From contig JACVJF010000015.1 in the NCBI GenBank assembly GCA_015711855.1, forward strand, positions 1 to 40,024: a DNA stretch of 40,024 nt, written 5' to 3'. Each line of letters begins with the position of its first letter. Within the stretch, counting starts at the first letter, position 1. The DNA comes from Candidatus Solincola quzhuomuensis (GTDB taxonomy: Bacteria; Actinomycetota; Geothermincolia; Geothermincolales; RBG-13-55-18). Under the pieces are notes generated by a model. The model was not told the DNA's origin, searched no databases, and worked only from the letters and a program-made list of their open reading frames with translations. A program made the position numbers and the translations under genes. Below, in pieces: positions 15,334-22,827 of this stretch.

Positions 15334-16881
15334 ATGGCCGAACAATACGACGTCATCGTGGTGGGTGCCGGTGTTAGCGGGCTCACGGCCGCTTGTCTCC
15401 TCTCCAAGCAAGGCCTGCGCGTGGCGGTTACGGAGCGCTTGGATAGGTTGGGGGGTTGCTGCTCCAACTACGACGTGAAAGGTTTCCGCCCCGAGGTGGG
15501 GGCCATTTTCGTCATAGGTCACGAGTTCTACTACAAGCTCTTCGAACTGCTCGACCTCCGCCTGGAGGACTACTTGGATTGGAAGGTCATCGACCCCGTC
15601 TATTACGTGTACTTCGAGGACGGTAGTTCCTATCCCCTTCCCAGGGATATCGACGCCATGGCCGAGGTAGTGAGGAGCATATCTCCGACAGACGTGGATG
15701 GTTATTACCGATACTGTCGGGACATGAACAAGCTGTTCGGCGCTTACCTGGCGTTTCTCCGCCGCCCCCTTCCCGCCCTTCAAAGATTGACCAAGATATC
15801 CAACCTGGTGCGCCTGGCCGCCAATCGGGAGCTGGTATACGCCTTACCGGTGAACCTCAAACTCCTCTTCCGGAACATGGACCGCTGCGTGCGCGGTTAC
15901 TTCCGTCACCCGCGTATTCAACTCATGTTCGGTTGGGAGAACCTCTATGCCGGTCTCCCCGCTCACCGCTGTACGGGGCTTTTCACCATGATGGCCCACA
16001 TGGGGCGCATGGGCTACTACTATCCAAAGGGGGGCATGATAGCCATACCCACGGCGCTGGCCCGCATCGCCCGAGGATTCGGGGCCGACATACGCTTGGG
16101 GGCCGAGGTGAAGAGCCTGATATTGAGGGGAGGGGAAGCTTGCGGAGTGAGGCTTACCGACGGCACCGTTCTAACCTCTCGCGCGGTGATATCCACCGCC
16201 CATTCCAGGGTCACCTACCTCAAGCTGGTGGGAGAGGACAACCTGCCCTCCTGGGCGGTGCGTACCATCCGCAGACAGCCCTGCTCCATCCCCGCCCCCC
16301 TCATACACATGGGACTCTCCAGGAAACTGGAAGGCATCCGAGCCCACATGTCGCTGGTGGCCAACCCTCGGGAACAGGTGGACAACATCTGGGGAGACTA
16401 TTACGACCGGGGACTTCTTTACCGTCCAGCGGACGGTGCCTATCTTTTGGTGTCCCCCACCTTCGACGACCCGGATCTGGCCCCGGAAGGAAAGGACGTA
16501 CTCTCCGTCTTTTACATCGCCCCTTACCGGCTGCGCTATCATGACTGGGACGACGTTGCCGAGGAGTGGTCCTGGGAGGTGATAGATTACCTGGACAAGA
16601 GATGCCTTCCCGGGCTGGCCGGGATGGTTGAGTGGATGGACCCAGTGCCTCCCAAGGAGCTCGAGCGACGTCTCAACGTGGCCGAGGGAGCTTTCTTCGG
16701 CATAGAGATGAGCCTTACCAACCTGGGACCCTTCCGTCCCAACTACCGGTCGCGTCTGATAAGACGCCTCTATCAGGCGGGACAATGCACCAACCCCGGA
16801 TTGGGGGTACCGGGGGCCATGATTTCCGGAATTGCCAACGCCTCCCTGGTCGTCCGGGATTGGAAGGCACTTTCGACTTGA
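15334..16881 (+). CDS. FAD-dependent oxidoreductase, phytoene desaturase (CrtI)-like
   Basis: This 515-aa flavoprotein opens with the dinucleotide-binding motif 'VIVVGAGVSGLTAACLL', followed by 'RLGGCCSNYDVKGFRPEVGA'. It ends with the CrtI-family C-terminal FAD motif 'YQAGQCTNPGLGVPGAMISG'. CrtI-like proteins include carotenoid desaturases, isomerases and many uncharacterised amine or retinol-type oxidoreductases. No phytoene synthase or other carotenoid gene is nearby, so the substrate is open. ATG 15334 is preceded by GAGGGGGTGGGG; an in-frame opening back to 15103 overlaps the small membrane protein gene and is rejected. A central loop region near residues 180-200 is basic and hydrophobic and may touch the membrane. 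Confidence 0.85.
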   Translation: MAEQYDVIVVGAGVSGLTAACLLSKQGLRVAVTERLDRLGGCCSNYDVKGFRPEVGAIFVIGHEFYYKLFELLDLRLEDYLDWKVIDPVYYVYFEDGSSYPLPRDIDAMAEVVRSISPTDVDGYYRYCRDMNKLFGAYLAFLRRPLPALQRLTKISNLVRLAANRELVYALPVNLKLLFRNMDRCVRGYFRHPRIQLMFGWENLYAGLPAHRCTGLFTMMAHMGRMGYYYPKGGMIAIPTALARIARGFGADIRLGAEVKSLILRGGEACGVRLTDGTVLTSRAVISTAHSRVTYLKLVGEDNLPSWAVRTIRRQPCSIPAPLIHMGLSRKLEGIRAHMSLVANPREQVDNIWGDYYDRGLLYRPADGAYLLVSPTFDDPDLAPEGKDVLSVFYIAPYRLRYHDWDDVAEEWSWEVIDYLDKRCLPGLAGMVEWMDPVPPKELERRLNVAEGAFFGIEMSLTNLGPFRPNYRSRLIRRLYQAGQCTNPGLGVPGAMISGIANASLVVRDWKALST

Positions 16882-16933
16882 GGTATGTCCGCCCCGGAGA
16901 AGAACTTATGCGGATTGAGGATGCGGTGGGCGA

Positions 16934-16961
16934 TTGACTTGAGGCCCGCCGGGAATATAAA
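16934..16961 (+). promoter_or_regulatory. Promoter giving a leaderless TetR transcript
   Basis: TTGACT (16934-16939) and TATAAA (16956-16961) are 16 nt apart. The expected transcription start, about 7 nt beyond the -10 box, falls at 16968-16970, on the ATG of the TetR gene. No Shine-Dalgarno site is present, consistent with leaderless translation. Confidence 0.7.
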
Positions 16962-16969
16962 GTAATGAC

Positions 16970-17632
16970 ATGTCAGTACCAAAAAAGAGGATGAAAGCGC
17001 AAGAGCGGCGGGAGCACATCCTACACAGTGCTTGCGCCGTATTTTCCCGCAAGGGATATAGGATGGCCTCGGTCTCCGACATAGTCGAGGAGGCGGCCAT
17101 TGGACGAGGTACTTTCTATCTATATTTTGACTCAAAAAGGGATATATTCAGGGAGCTTATAGAGAACTATTTCCGAGGATATGCGGAGGTCCTCCAGGAG
17201 AATCACAAAAAGCTGGTGGAAGCCTGCTCGGGAAAGGGAAGCATACTGCGAACCTGGAGGGAAAACATGGAGAACGTCCTTCGTTACCACAGCGAAAATC
17301 CCCATTTGACCAGGATAATCTACCGGGAGGCGCTGGGAAAAGACGAGGACTTCTCGGATCGCGTGGAAGAACTTTCCAAATTAGCCAGGGAGATGCTCAA
17401 GGAAGAATTCCGGCTCATGCACGAGAAGGGCATGATGCGCCCTTGCGACATCGAGGTCGTGACCTCTATAGTCATGGGATCCACCATCTACTTGATCATG
17501 GAACACCTGATAGACGAGAAAGGCAAGGAAGTAGAGGAGCTCGCAGACGACATCGTGGAATATCACATCAGGGCGCTTATTCCAGAACAGGGAGATGTTG
17601 CCAGGGCGATCAGAGGCGCTCTGGGAAAATAG
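16970..17632 (+). CDS. TetR/AcrR-family transcriptional regulator
   Basis: This 220-aa regulator has an N-terminal helix-turn-helix domain (about residues 12-58) with the family pattern 'RREHILHSACAVFSRKGY', 'ASVSDIVEEAAIGRGTFYLYF' split over two segments, and 'SKRDIFRELI'. An all-helical ligand-binding domain follows. It lies just upstream of, and in line with, two acyl-CoA dehydrogenase genes. FadR/PaaR-type TetR proteins often sense acyl-CoAs and repress such genes, so it may control the adjacent pair and itself. No clear palindromic operator is identified. The gene has its own promoter with a start on or next to the ATG. Confidence 0.92.
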   Translation: MSVPKKRMKAQERREHILHSACAVFSRKGYRMASVSDIVEEAAIGRGTFYLYFDSKRDIFRELIENYFRGYAEVLQENHKKLVEACSGKGSILRTWRENMENVLRYHSENPHLTRIIYREALGKDEDFSDRVEELSKLAREMLKEEFRLMHEKGMMRPCDIEVVTSIVMGSTIYLIMEHLIDEKGKEVEELADDIVEYHIRALIPEQGDVARAIRGALGK

Positions 17633-17795
17633 ACTGTTTTCCTTTTGGGATTTTTCCGATCGACGGGAGAGGAGGTGGGTGACAGGAAGACGACGTCCGC
17701 CATAACCTGAAGATACTCGGGGTGTGTTTCCCGGTGCACGCCTACGGGTCGGTGAAGCAATGGAGAAAGCCGGAAAGAAGTAAGGGGTGAAGCGC

Positions 17796-18905
17796 ATGGT
17801 TTCTTTTGAGATGGACGACGAACAGAAGATGGTCCAGGAAACCGTCGCTTCCTTTGCGGCCGACCTCATGGAACCGGCCATGCGGGAGAGCGACGAGAAG
17901 GGCGAAGTGCCCGGGGAGGTCATCGCCAAGGGTTGGGAGCTCGGGCTTCTGGGAGGATGCATTCCCGAGGAATACGAGGGTTTCGGCGAGCAACTATCCG
18001 CCCTGACTGGCGTGATCGCCCTCGAGGAACTGGGATGGGGCGATCTTTCCATGGCCATGCACCTCATGGCTCCTTCCGTGTTGGCCATCTCCGTGCTGGA
18101 CCAGGGGACCGAGGAACAGAAGAAGCAGTACCTCCCGGCCTTCTGCAGGGAGGAGTACAAAGCGGCCTCCAGCGCCCTGGTGGAGCCCTATTACAACTTT
18201 TGCCCATCGGCCATGCGTGCGGTGGCGGAAAGAGACGGCGACGAGTACGTGATCAACGGCAAGAAGTGCTTGGTCCCTCTGGCCAAGGAATCCGACCACA
18301 TGCTGGTCTTCGCCGCCACCAATCCGGGGATGGGCTTCTCGGGGGTGGACGCCTTCATCGTCCCCGTGGGCACCAAGGGCGTGGAGATCGGCGACCGGGA
18401 GAAGAACATGGGCATCAAGGCCCTGTCTACCTACCCGGTTAACTTCAAGGACTGTCGCGTGCCCCTGGTATGTCGGCTGGGCGAGGAGAGCGGGTGCGAT
18501 TTCCTGCGCCTGCTTTCCCGTTCCCGTCTGGCGTTGGCCGCACTGGCAGTGGGCATGAGCCGCAGGGCCCTGGAGCATTCGCGGGATTACGCCACCCAAA
18601 GGATCGCTTTCGGCGAGCCCATCGGGTCCCGCCAGGCCATCGCCTTCATGATCGCTGAGATGGCCATAGAGGTGGATGCCACACGCCTACTCGTCTGGGA
18701 GGCCGCCTGGCGGTGCGACAAGAACATGGATTTTGAGAAGGAAGCGGCCCTGGCCAAGAACTACGCGGCGGATATGGCCATGATGGTCTGTGACCGCGGA
18801 GTACAGATCATGGGAGGACACGGATATATCCGGGACAATCCCGTGGAGCTGTGGTTCCGCAACGCGCGTGGTTTCGCCACCTTCGAGGGCATGGTCATGG
18901 TATGA
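17796..18905 (+). CDS. Acyl-CoA dehydrogenase, first of a pair
   Basis: This is a 369-aa acyl-CoA dehydrogenase-fold protein. Typical elements are a helical N-terminus ('FEMDDEQKMVQETV'), 'CIPEEYEGFG', a middle beta domain and a C-terminal helical domain with 'QIMGGHGYIRDNPVELWFRNARG'. The end is abrupt: the polypeptide stops right after 'FATFEGMVMV', where usual members continue 'FEGTxxIQ' plus about 15 residues. FAD, acyl-CoA and catalytic Glu geometry may therefore depend on the partner subunit. The next gene starts 13 nt downstream and encodes a second such protein, as in paired heteromeric acyl-CoA dehydrogenases. ATG 17796 is preferred over GTG 17787 because AAGGGGTG lies 6 nt upstream. 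Substrate chain length cannot be read. Confidence 0.88.
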   Translation: MVSFEMDDEQKMVQETVASFAADLMEPAMRESDEKGEVPGEVIAKGWELGLLGGCIPEEYEGFGEQLSALTGVIALEELGWGDLSMAMHLMAPSVLAISVLDQGTEEQKKQYLPAFCREEYKAASSALVEPYYNFCPSAMRAVAERDGDEYVINGKKCLVPLAKESDHMLVFAATNPGMGFSGVDAFIVPVGTKGVEIGDREKNMGIKALSTYPVNFKDCRVPLVCRLGEESGCDFLRLLSRSRLALAALAVGMSRRALEHSRDYATQRIAFGEPIGSRQAIAFMIAEMAIEVDATRLLVWEAAWRCDKNMDFEKEAALAKNYAADMAMMVCDRGVQIMGGHGYIRDNPVELWFRNARGFATFEGMVMV

Positions 18906-18918
18906 GGAGGTGGGGAAA

Positions 18919-20175
18919 ATGACCATAGATTTCGAGCTTTCGCCGCGGATCAAGGCCACCAAGAACATGATTCACATGTTCGCCGAGTCCGCCATACGGC
19001 CTATCGCCCGTCACTATGACGAGAACGAGCACGAGAAGCCCTGGGACCTCCTGAACATGGTCCAAAAGTTCATGGGTGGCGGCATGGCCGGGGCTTTCGG
19101 ATCGGAAAGCAAGGAGGAGAAGGAGGAAGGCGGCGAGGCTAAGGAGAAGAAGCCCCGAGAGACCAACCTGGCCGGAGCGGTGACCATCGAGGAGATTTTC
19201 TGGGGCGATGCCGGCATCGCCCTTTCCTTCCCCGGGCCGGGTCTGGGGGGGGCCGCTGTGCAGGCCAGCGGCACCCCGGAACAGAAGGAGAAGTTCCTGG
19301 CCCGCTTCTCGGGTGACAAGCCCGTATGGGGGGCCATGGCCATCACCGAGCCCGAAGCTGGTTCGGACACCGCCAACATCAAGACCACCGCGGTCCTGGA
19401 CGGCGACGAGTGGGTGCTTAACGGGGAGAAGATCTTCGTCACCTCGGGGAAAAGCGCCCTGGAGGACTCGGAAGGGTTCGTGGTGGTCTGGGCCACCGTC
19501 GATAGGTCGGCGGGAAGGGCGGGCATCAAGCCCTTCATCGTGGAGCACGGCACGCCGGGGATGCAGATCACCAAGATCGAGGACAAGATGGGCATCCGCT
19601 GCTCGGACACGGTGTCCATCTCCTTCATGGACTGCCGCATCCCCAAGGAGAACATCCTGGGGAGCCCGGAGGTGGTGGACAAGACCAAGACGGAGGGCTT
19701 TAAAAAGGTAATGGCCACCTTCGACGCCACCCGTCCCCTGGTGGCGGCCATGGCCATCGGCGTGGGACGCGCCGCCCTGGATTTCATCAAGGAGACCCTC
19801 AAGGAAGAGGGGGTGGAGCTGCGCTACGGGATCAATCCCCATCGCATGACCTCCCTGGAAAGGGACATCATGCAGATGGAGGCCGACCTCAAGGCGGCCC
19901 GCCTGCTGACCTGGAGGGCGGTGTGGATGCTGGACAACGGACTTCGCAATGACCTGCAGGCCTCCATGGCCAAGGCCAAAGCGGGGTTGGCGGTGACCCG
20001 CATCACCCAGAAGGCGGTGGAGCTCATGGGTCCCCTGGGGTATTCGCGCGAATACCTCCTGGAGAAGTGGATGCGGGATTCCAAGATAAACGACATCTTC
20101 GAGGGCACCGGCCAGATCCAGCTCCTGATCACCGCCAGGCGTATACTCGGTTTCACCCGCGAGCAGCTGAAGTAG
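18919..20175 (+). CDS. Acyl-CoA dehydrogenase, second of a pair, with charged insert
   Basis: This 418-aa protein has the full acyl-CoA dehydrogenase layout. The flavin-contact motif is 'MAITEPEAGSDTANI', followed by 'LNGEKIFVTSG', 'GRAALDFI', and a C-terminal 'INDIFEGTGQIQLLITARRIL' region (shortened here) that includes the FEGT Glu. An unusual Lys/Glu-rich loop near residues 59-80 ('SKEEKEEGGEAKEKK') interrupts the N-terminal helical domain and looks like a disordered insert. ATG 18919 has GAGGAGGTGGGG upstream and follows the first dehydrogenase by 13 nt. An ORF opening back to 18790 is rejected because it runs inside the neighbour. The two probably act as a complex or on related substrates under the TetR regulator upstream. 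Confidence 0.9.
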   Translation: MTIDFELSPRIKATKNMIHMFAESAIRPIARHYDENEHEKPWDLLNMVQKFMGGGMAGAFGSESKEEKEEGGEAKEKKPRETNLAGAVTIEEIFWGDAGIALSFPGPGLGGAAVQASGTPEQKEKFLARFSGDKPVWGAMAITEPEAGSDTANIKTTAVLDGDEWVLNGEKIFVTSGKSALEDSEGFVVVWATVDRSAGRAGIKPFIVEHGTPGMQITKIEDKMGIRCSDTVSISFMDCRIPKENILGSPEVVDKTKTEGFKKVMATFDATRPLVAAMAIGVGRAALDFIKETLKEEGVELRYGINPHRMTSLERDIMQMEADLKAARLLTWRAVWMLDNGLRNDLQASMAKAKAGLAVTRITQKAVELMGPLGYSREYLLEKWMRDSKINDIFEGTGQIQLLITARRILGFTREQLK

Positions 20176-20226
20176 TATCCGCCGCGAGGTGAAGCCACGG
20201 TATTTTCGGTTAACGTATCTAATGCG

Positions 20227-20250
20227 AAGGGGGGACATGGGTCCCCCCTT
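20227..20250 (+). terminator. Perfect 10-bp hairpin after the acyl-CoA dehydrogenases
   Basis: AAGGGGGGAC (20227-20236) pairs perfectly with GTCCCCCCTT (20241-20250) around a 4-nt ATGG loop. There is little T-tract after it (TTCCGTAT), so termination could be partial, but position and strength fit the end of the operon. Confidence 0.6.
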
Positions 20251-20545
20251 CCGTATACAAGGAATCCCTTACTCATTTGGGGTTGTCGGATGTAAGAAAG
20301 GGCACGCCGCTGGTTATCCGAAATAGGGGTGCGGATTTCGCGGTTGTGATAAAATGGCACTGCTTTACGTTATCGAGACCTGCGGTAATTACCCCCGAAT
20401 GGCAACGTTTTGTCGAGGAAGGAGGCGTTGGGTAAAAGAATACGCCGTTTGGACACGCGGCATGCTCTGTCTGATCGAGTAAATTCTCGGTGAACGAAAT
20501 CCTTTGGAACACGCCGGGATGCCGGCAAAGGAAGGAGCTGTGTTT
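20251..20545. other. Leader region of the CxxC paralogue
   Basis: About 295 nt without a supported gene. It contains an inverted repeat CGAAAT/ATTTCG near 20320-20340, a -10-like TGTGATAAAAT at about 20344-20354, and a possible 21-codon frame after AAGGAGG near 20420-20490 that I do not call. The leader is unusually long for this window and may be regulatory. Confidence 0.4.
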
Positions 20546-21682
20546 GTGGTCTGGGAACGGGAAAGTGAGGGGACCGAGAAAAGGCTGACGGCCGGCGGGG
20601 CCTGGAGCACGCGCCTAACCGCGTTCTTTCGCCCTTTCCTTCGTAAATGCAGGGATTGTGGAGTTCCTATTTCCGTATCCCGCAACCATATATGGAAAGA
20701 GAACGGTACGGTACTGAGCCGCGATTCCTCGCAGAGGCTGGTGGTGATGGAAAGGGACGTCATCGACGGGATCCTTCATAAGGCCGAGGAGATCAGCGGT
20801 GAGACGCTGGCCCCGCTTTTCACGCGGGCCAAGTCCATAGATGCACGCGTCTACGTGAATTCCCTCATGGTGGGCTGGAGAAAGGCAGCAGCGGCCTATC
20901 CCCTTCTGCGGCGCCGCTTCTACGAGCTGCTCTGCGATCAGGCCCGAGTGCTGGGGATGGCCGACGCAAGAGTGATCTCCTATCGGCGGGGCAGGGAGAT
21001 CGTGATAGGTTGTACCCATTGCTACAGCGTCCCCTTTTTCGCCGGAGACATCCTGGGAGCGGTGGAGGCCGGCGAGGGTCGGGAAGCTCGGGTCGAATAT
21101 CACGAGGAGAACGGGGAGAAGAGATTCGTGGTGGATATCGGGAGGGGTCGCCCGCCGGACCAGTATGAATTGGAGGAAGAAAGGCCCCTTCCGGGCAAAA
21201 TAGAGTACAGATGCTGTTCCCGTTGTGGAGTACCCTTCCCGATGACCTTTTTCGTCTGGGACACGGAACGGGGGCTGATCGTGGACACCCATAACGGGGA
21301 GACGGTGGCCATTCTCGATATAGCGGGCATGAACTATGCCTACCGCCAGATCAGAGAGAGGCTGGGGGAACACGTGGACCGCCTATTGGCCCTGGAGGTC
21401 AAAGCCATGGTGGACACGGTGCTGCCCCGACTGGAGTTCAAGAGGGAACGTCCCGAGGAAAGGGTGCACGACCTTTTCTTCTTGGCCTATCGCGGAATGG
21501 GCAACCCCATTTTCACCAAGCCCACGGACCAGGGGATAAAAGCCTGGGTGGAGAACCCCTTCAACTATCCCGTAGTGGCCGGGATCACCGCCTCCTTCCT
21601 AGCTCGGGGAAAGCCTTGCGATTTCGATTGGGAGCGCATCTCGCCGGGGAGGATGGAGCTGCGAGTGCGTTTCCTCCGATGA
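20546..21682 (+). CDS. Two-module CxxC protein, paralogue of the 302-1366 gene
   Basis: This 378-aa protein has the same design as the first gene of the window. The first half begins CxxC-G-V-P (Cys35/Cys38), then an 'SRNHIWKENG' segment aligning with 'SRGLIWHENG' of the paralogue. The second half begins CSRCGVP (Cys224/Cys227) followed by 'WDTERGLIVD', aligning with 'WDLDSGIITD'. Both proteins share an internal HC(L/Y)S motif near a Gly-Ala-(W/V)-Glu-Ala turn. It has about 30 extra residues at the N-terminus with a hydrophobic-basic patch. The start is uncertain: GTG 20546 has AAGGAAGGAG 8 nt upstream, while ATG 20519 has no clear ribosome site. The family is not recognised; a metal-stabilised ligand sensor is one possibility, by inference. 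Confidence 0.85.
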   Translation: MVWERESEGTEKRLTAGGAWSTRLTAFFRPFLRKCRDCGVPISVSRNHIWKENGTVLSRDSSQRLVVMERDVIDGILHKAEEISGETLAPLFTRAKSIDARVYVNSLMVGWRKAAAAYPLLRRRFYELLCDQARVLGMADARVISYRRGREIVIGCTHCYSVPFFAGDILGAVEAGEGREARVEYHEENGEKRFVVDIGRGRPPDQYELEEERPLPGKIEYRCCSRCGVPFPMTFFVWDTERGLIVDTHNGETVAILDIAGMNYAYRQIRERLGEHVDRLLALEVKAMVDTVLPRLEFKRERPEERVHDLFFLAYRGMGNPIFTKPTDQGIKAWVENPFNYPVVAGITASFLARGKPCDFDWERISPGRMELRVRFLR

Positions 21683-21708
21683 GCCCGTCGGCCTGGGAAG
21701 AGAAAGGA

Positions 21709-22113
21709 TCAGGTCTGGTTGCCGTCCCCCATCGCTCCGGATGGGAAGCGGTCTCCCCACTCCTCGCGGAGTCGTGACAGTATCTCCCTTACTTCTCCGC
21801 GTATTTCCGATTTCCGTCTTTCCTCTCTCAAGCGACGGCGGGTCATGAAGCGGGAATCGTGGAAAACGCGATGGATGAGTTCCGGAGCGTCTTCTCCGGT
21901 GAACTCGGGCAAAAGGAAAAGGGCTTGGCGGTTCTCCTCGCCTTCGCGGTGCCATTTCTCCACGGCGATTCCGTGATATCTGCAGAGGAGGTTCTTGACC
22001 TTGATGATCTCGAAATCATCCACTCCGAACTCGAAGGCGATGTCCTCGTCGTAGAGATGTCCCCGCTCCAGCAAGAGCAGGGCGATTTTTTCGGCCAGCT
22101 CTCGCGTTTCCAT
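21709..22113 (-). CDS. Hypothetical protein with helix-turn-helix-like N-terminus
   Basis: This 134-aa protein is not recognised. Residues 1-50 ('LAEKIALLLLERGHLYDEDI', 'AFEFGVDDFEIIKVKNLL') look like a winged-helix or helix-turn-helix that counts an N-terminal helix plus a 'DEDIAFEFGVD' recognition-like turn. The C-terminal half is strongly basic then acidic, with several Arg-Arg-Glu repeats. It converges on the CxxC paralogue gene and ends 26 nt past it. GGAGG lies 10 nt before ATG 22113. It may be a small DNA-binding protein. Confidence 0.6.
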   Translation of the reverse strand: METRELAEKIALLLLERGHLYDEDIAFEFGVDDFEIIKVKNLLCRYHGIAVEKWHREGEENRQALFLLPEFTGEDAPELIHRVFHDSRFMTRRRLREERRKSEIRGEVREILSRLREEWGDRFPSGAMGDGNQT

Positions 22114-22131
22114 CTCCTACGGTCCTCCAGA

Positions 22132-22244
22132 GTCCCTACGGTATTAAACCATTTCTTCCATCGGAGATGTACATCCTCGAGGTTGAGTTTTTTACCCTAA
22201 AACGACACAGTCCCTACAGTCTCAGACCAGTTCTTCTATCGGAG
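22132..22244. repeat. Two imperfect 35-nt direct repeats, 43 nt apart
   Basis: Copies at 22132-22166 and 22210-22244 both begin GTCCCTAC and end ATCGGAG; 29 of 35 positions agree by eye. The period of 78 nt nearly equals the 76-nt period of the 35-nt repeats at 14841-14951, although the two repeat sequences differ. The repeats fill the gap upstream of the 134-aa protein gene and may be a promoter-linked element or a decayed array. Confidence 0.6.
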
Positions 22245-22294
22245 GCCGAAAAAGAAAAGTTAAGGGCAGGCGAGTGATGTGAGGCCGGACGGGG

Positions 22295-22696
22295 TCAGTG
22301 CTGGGAGGAGAGATTGGTTATGAAGGATCGGCTTCCGGTCTCGCCCCGCAGGAACTCGTCGAACTCCTCCTCGGAGACCTTGACCCCGGAGTGCAAGAAA
22401 AGGGTGTACAGATAATAGCTCATGTAGGTCCATTCCCGTCGTAGGTCCTCGAGGAGCTTTTCCCGCTTGCTCTTCACCGGTATGAGCTTCTCTCCCTCGT
22501 ATTCCAGCTCGTTTATCTTCCTTCTCAGGTCACGACAAGTGCGTATGGCGTCCCTGGTTTCGTACTCCAGGTCCGACTTGCTCATGTTGTTTATATTGCG
22601 TATCCAAGGAGGGATGCTGTCCGAGGGCTCCCCGTGTTTGAACAGATTATAAAAGCGGGCGAGTTTCCTCAGGACTTCCTCCGGTACTTCCTCCAT
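22295..22696 (-). CDS. Hypothetical helical protein
   Basis: This 133-aa protein is not recognised. It is rich in charged helices ('LEYETRDAIRTCRDLRRKIN', 'SKREKLLEDLRREWTYMSYY') with a Pro-Pro-Trp turn near the front and an acidic 'SEEEFDEFL' near the end. It could be an all-helical scaffold or regulatory protein. ATG 22696 is chosen because AGGGAGG lies 7 nt upstream; the frame is open to 22747. It lies upstream of, and in line with, the 134-aa protein gene, separated by the imperfect repeats. The HCS-family gene is 130 nt further upstream on the same strand. Confidence 0.6.
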   Translation of the reverse strand: MEEVPEEVLRKLARFYNLFKHGEPSDSIPPWIRNINNMSKSDLEYETRDAIRTCRDLRRKINELEYEGEKLIPVKSKREKLLEDLRREWTYMSYYLYTLFLHSGVKVSEEEFDEFLRGETGSRSFITNLSSQH

Positions 22697-22827
22697 CGTA
22701 CGTCCTCCCTTTACCCCTCTTTCGTCCTTGACGTGCAGTCGGCCCAATTAATGTCGTTGACTCCTGCTCCGGATGCCGTCGGTCATCCCGGAAAGGTCTC
22801 CCGCCGCTCGGGTCACCGGAAGACTCC

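Noticed and set aside
17690-17786. Short frames between the TetR and first acyl-CoA dehydrogenase genes
   Set aside because: Frames of fewer than 27 codons without conservation evidence; more likely leader sequence.
18895-20238. A 447-codon minus-strand frame opposite the second acyl-CoA dehydrogenase
   Set aside because: His/Leu/Gly-rich shadow of a clear enzyme gene on the other strand, with no domain or ribosome site.
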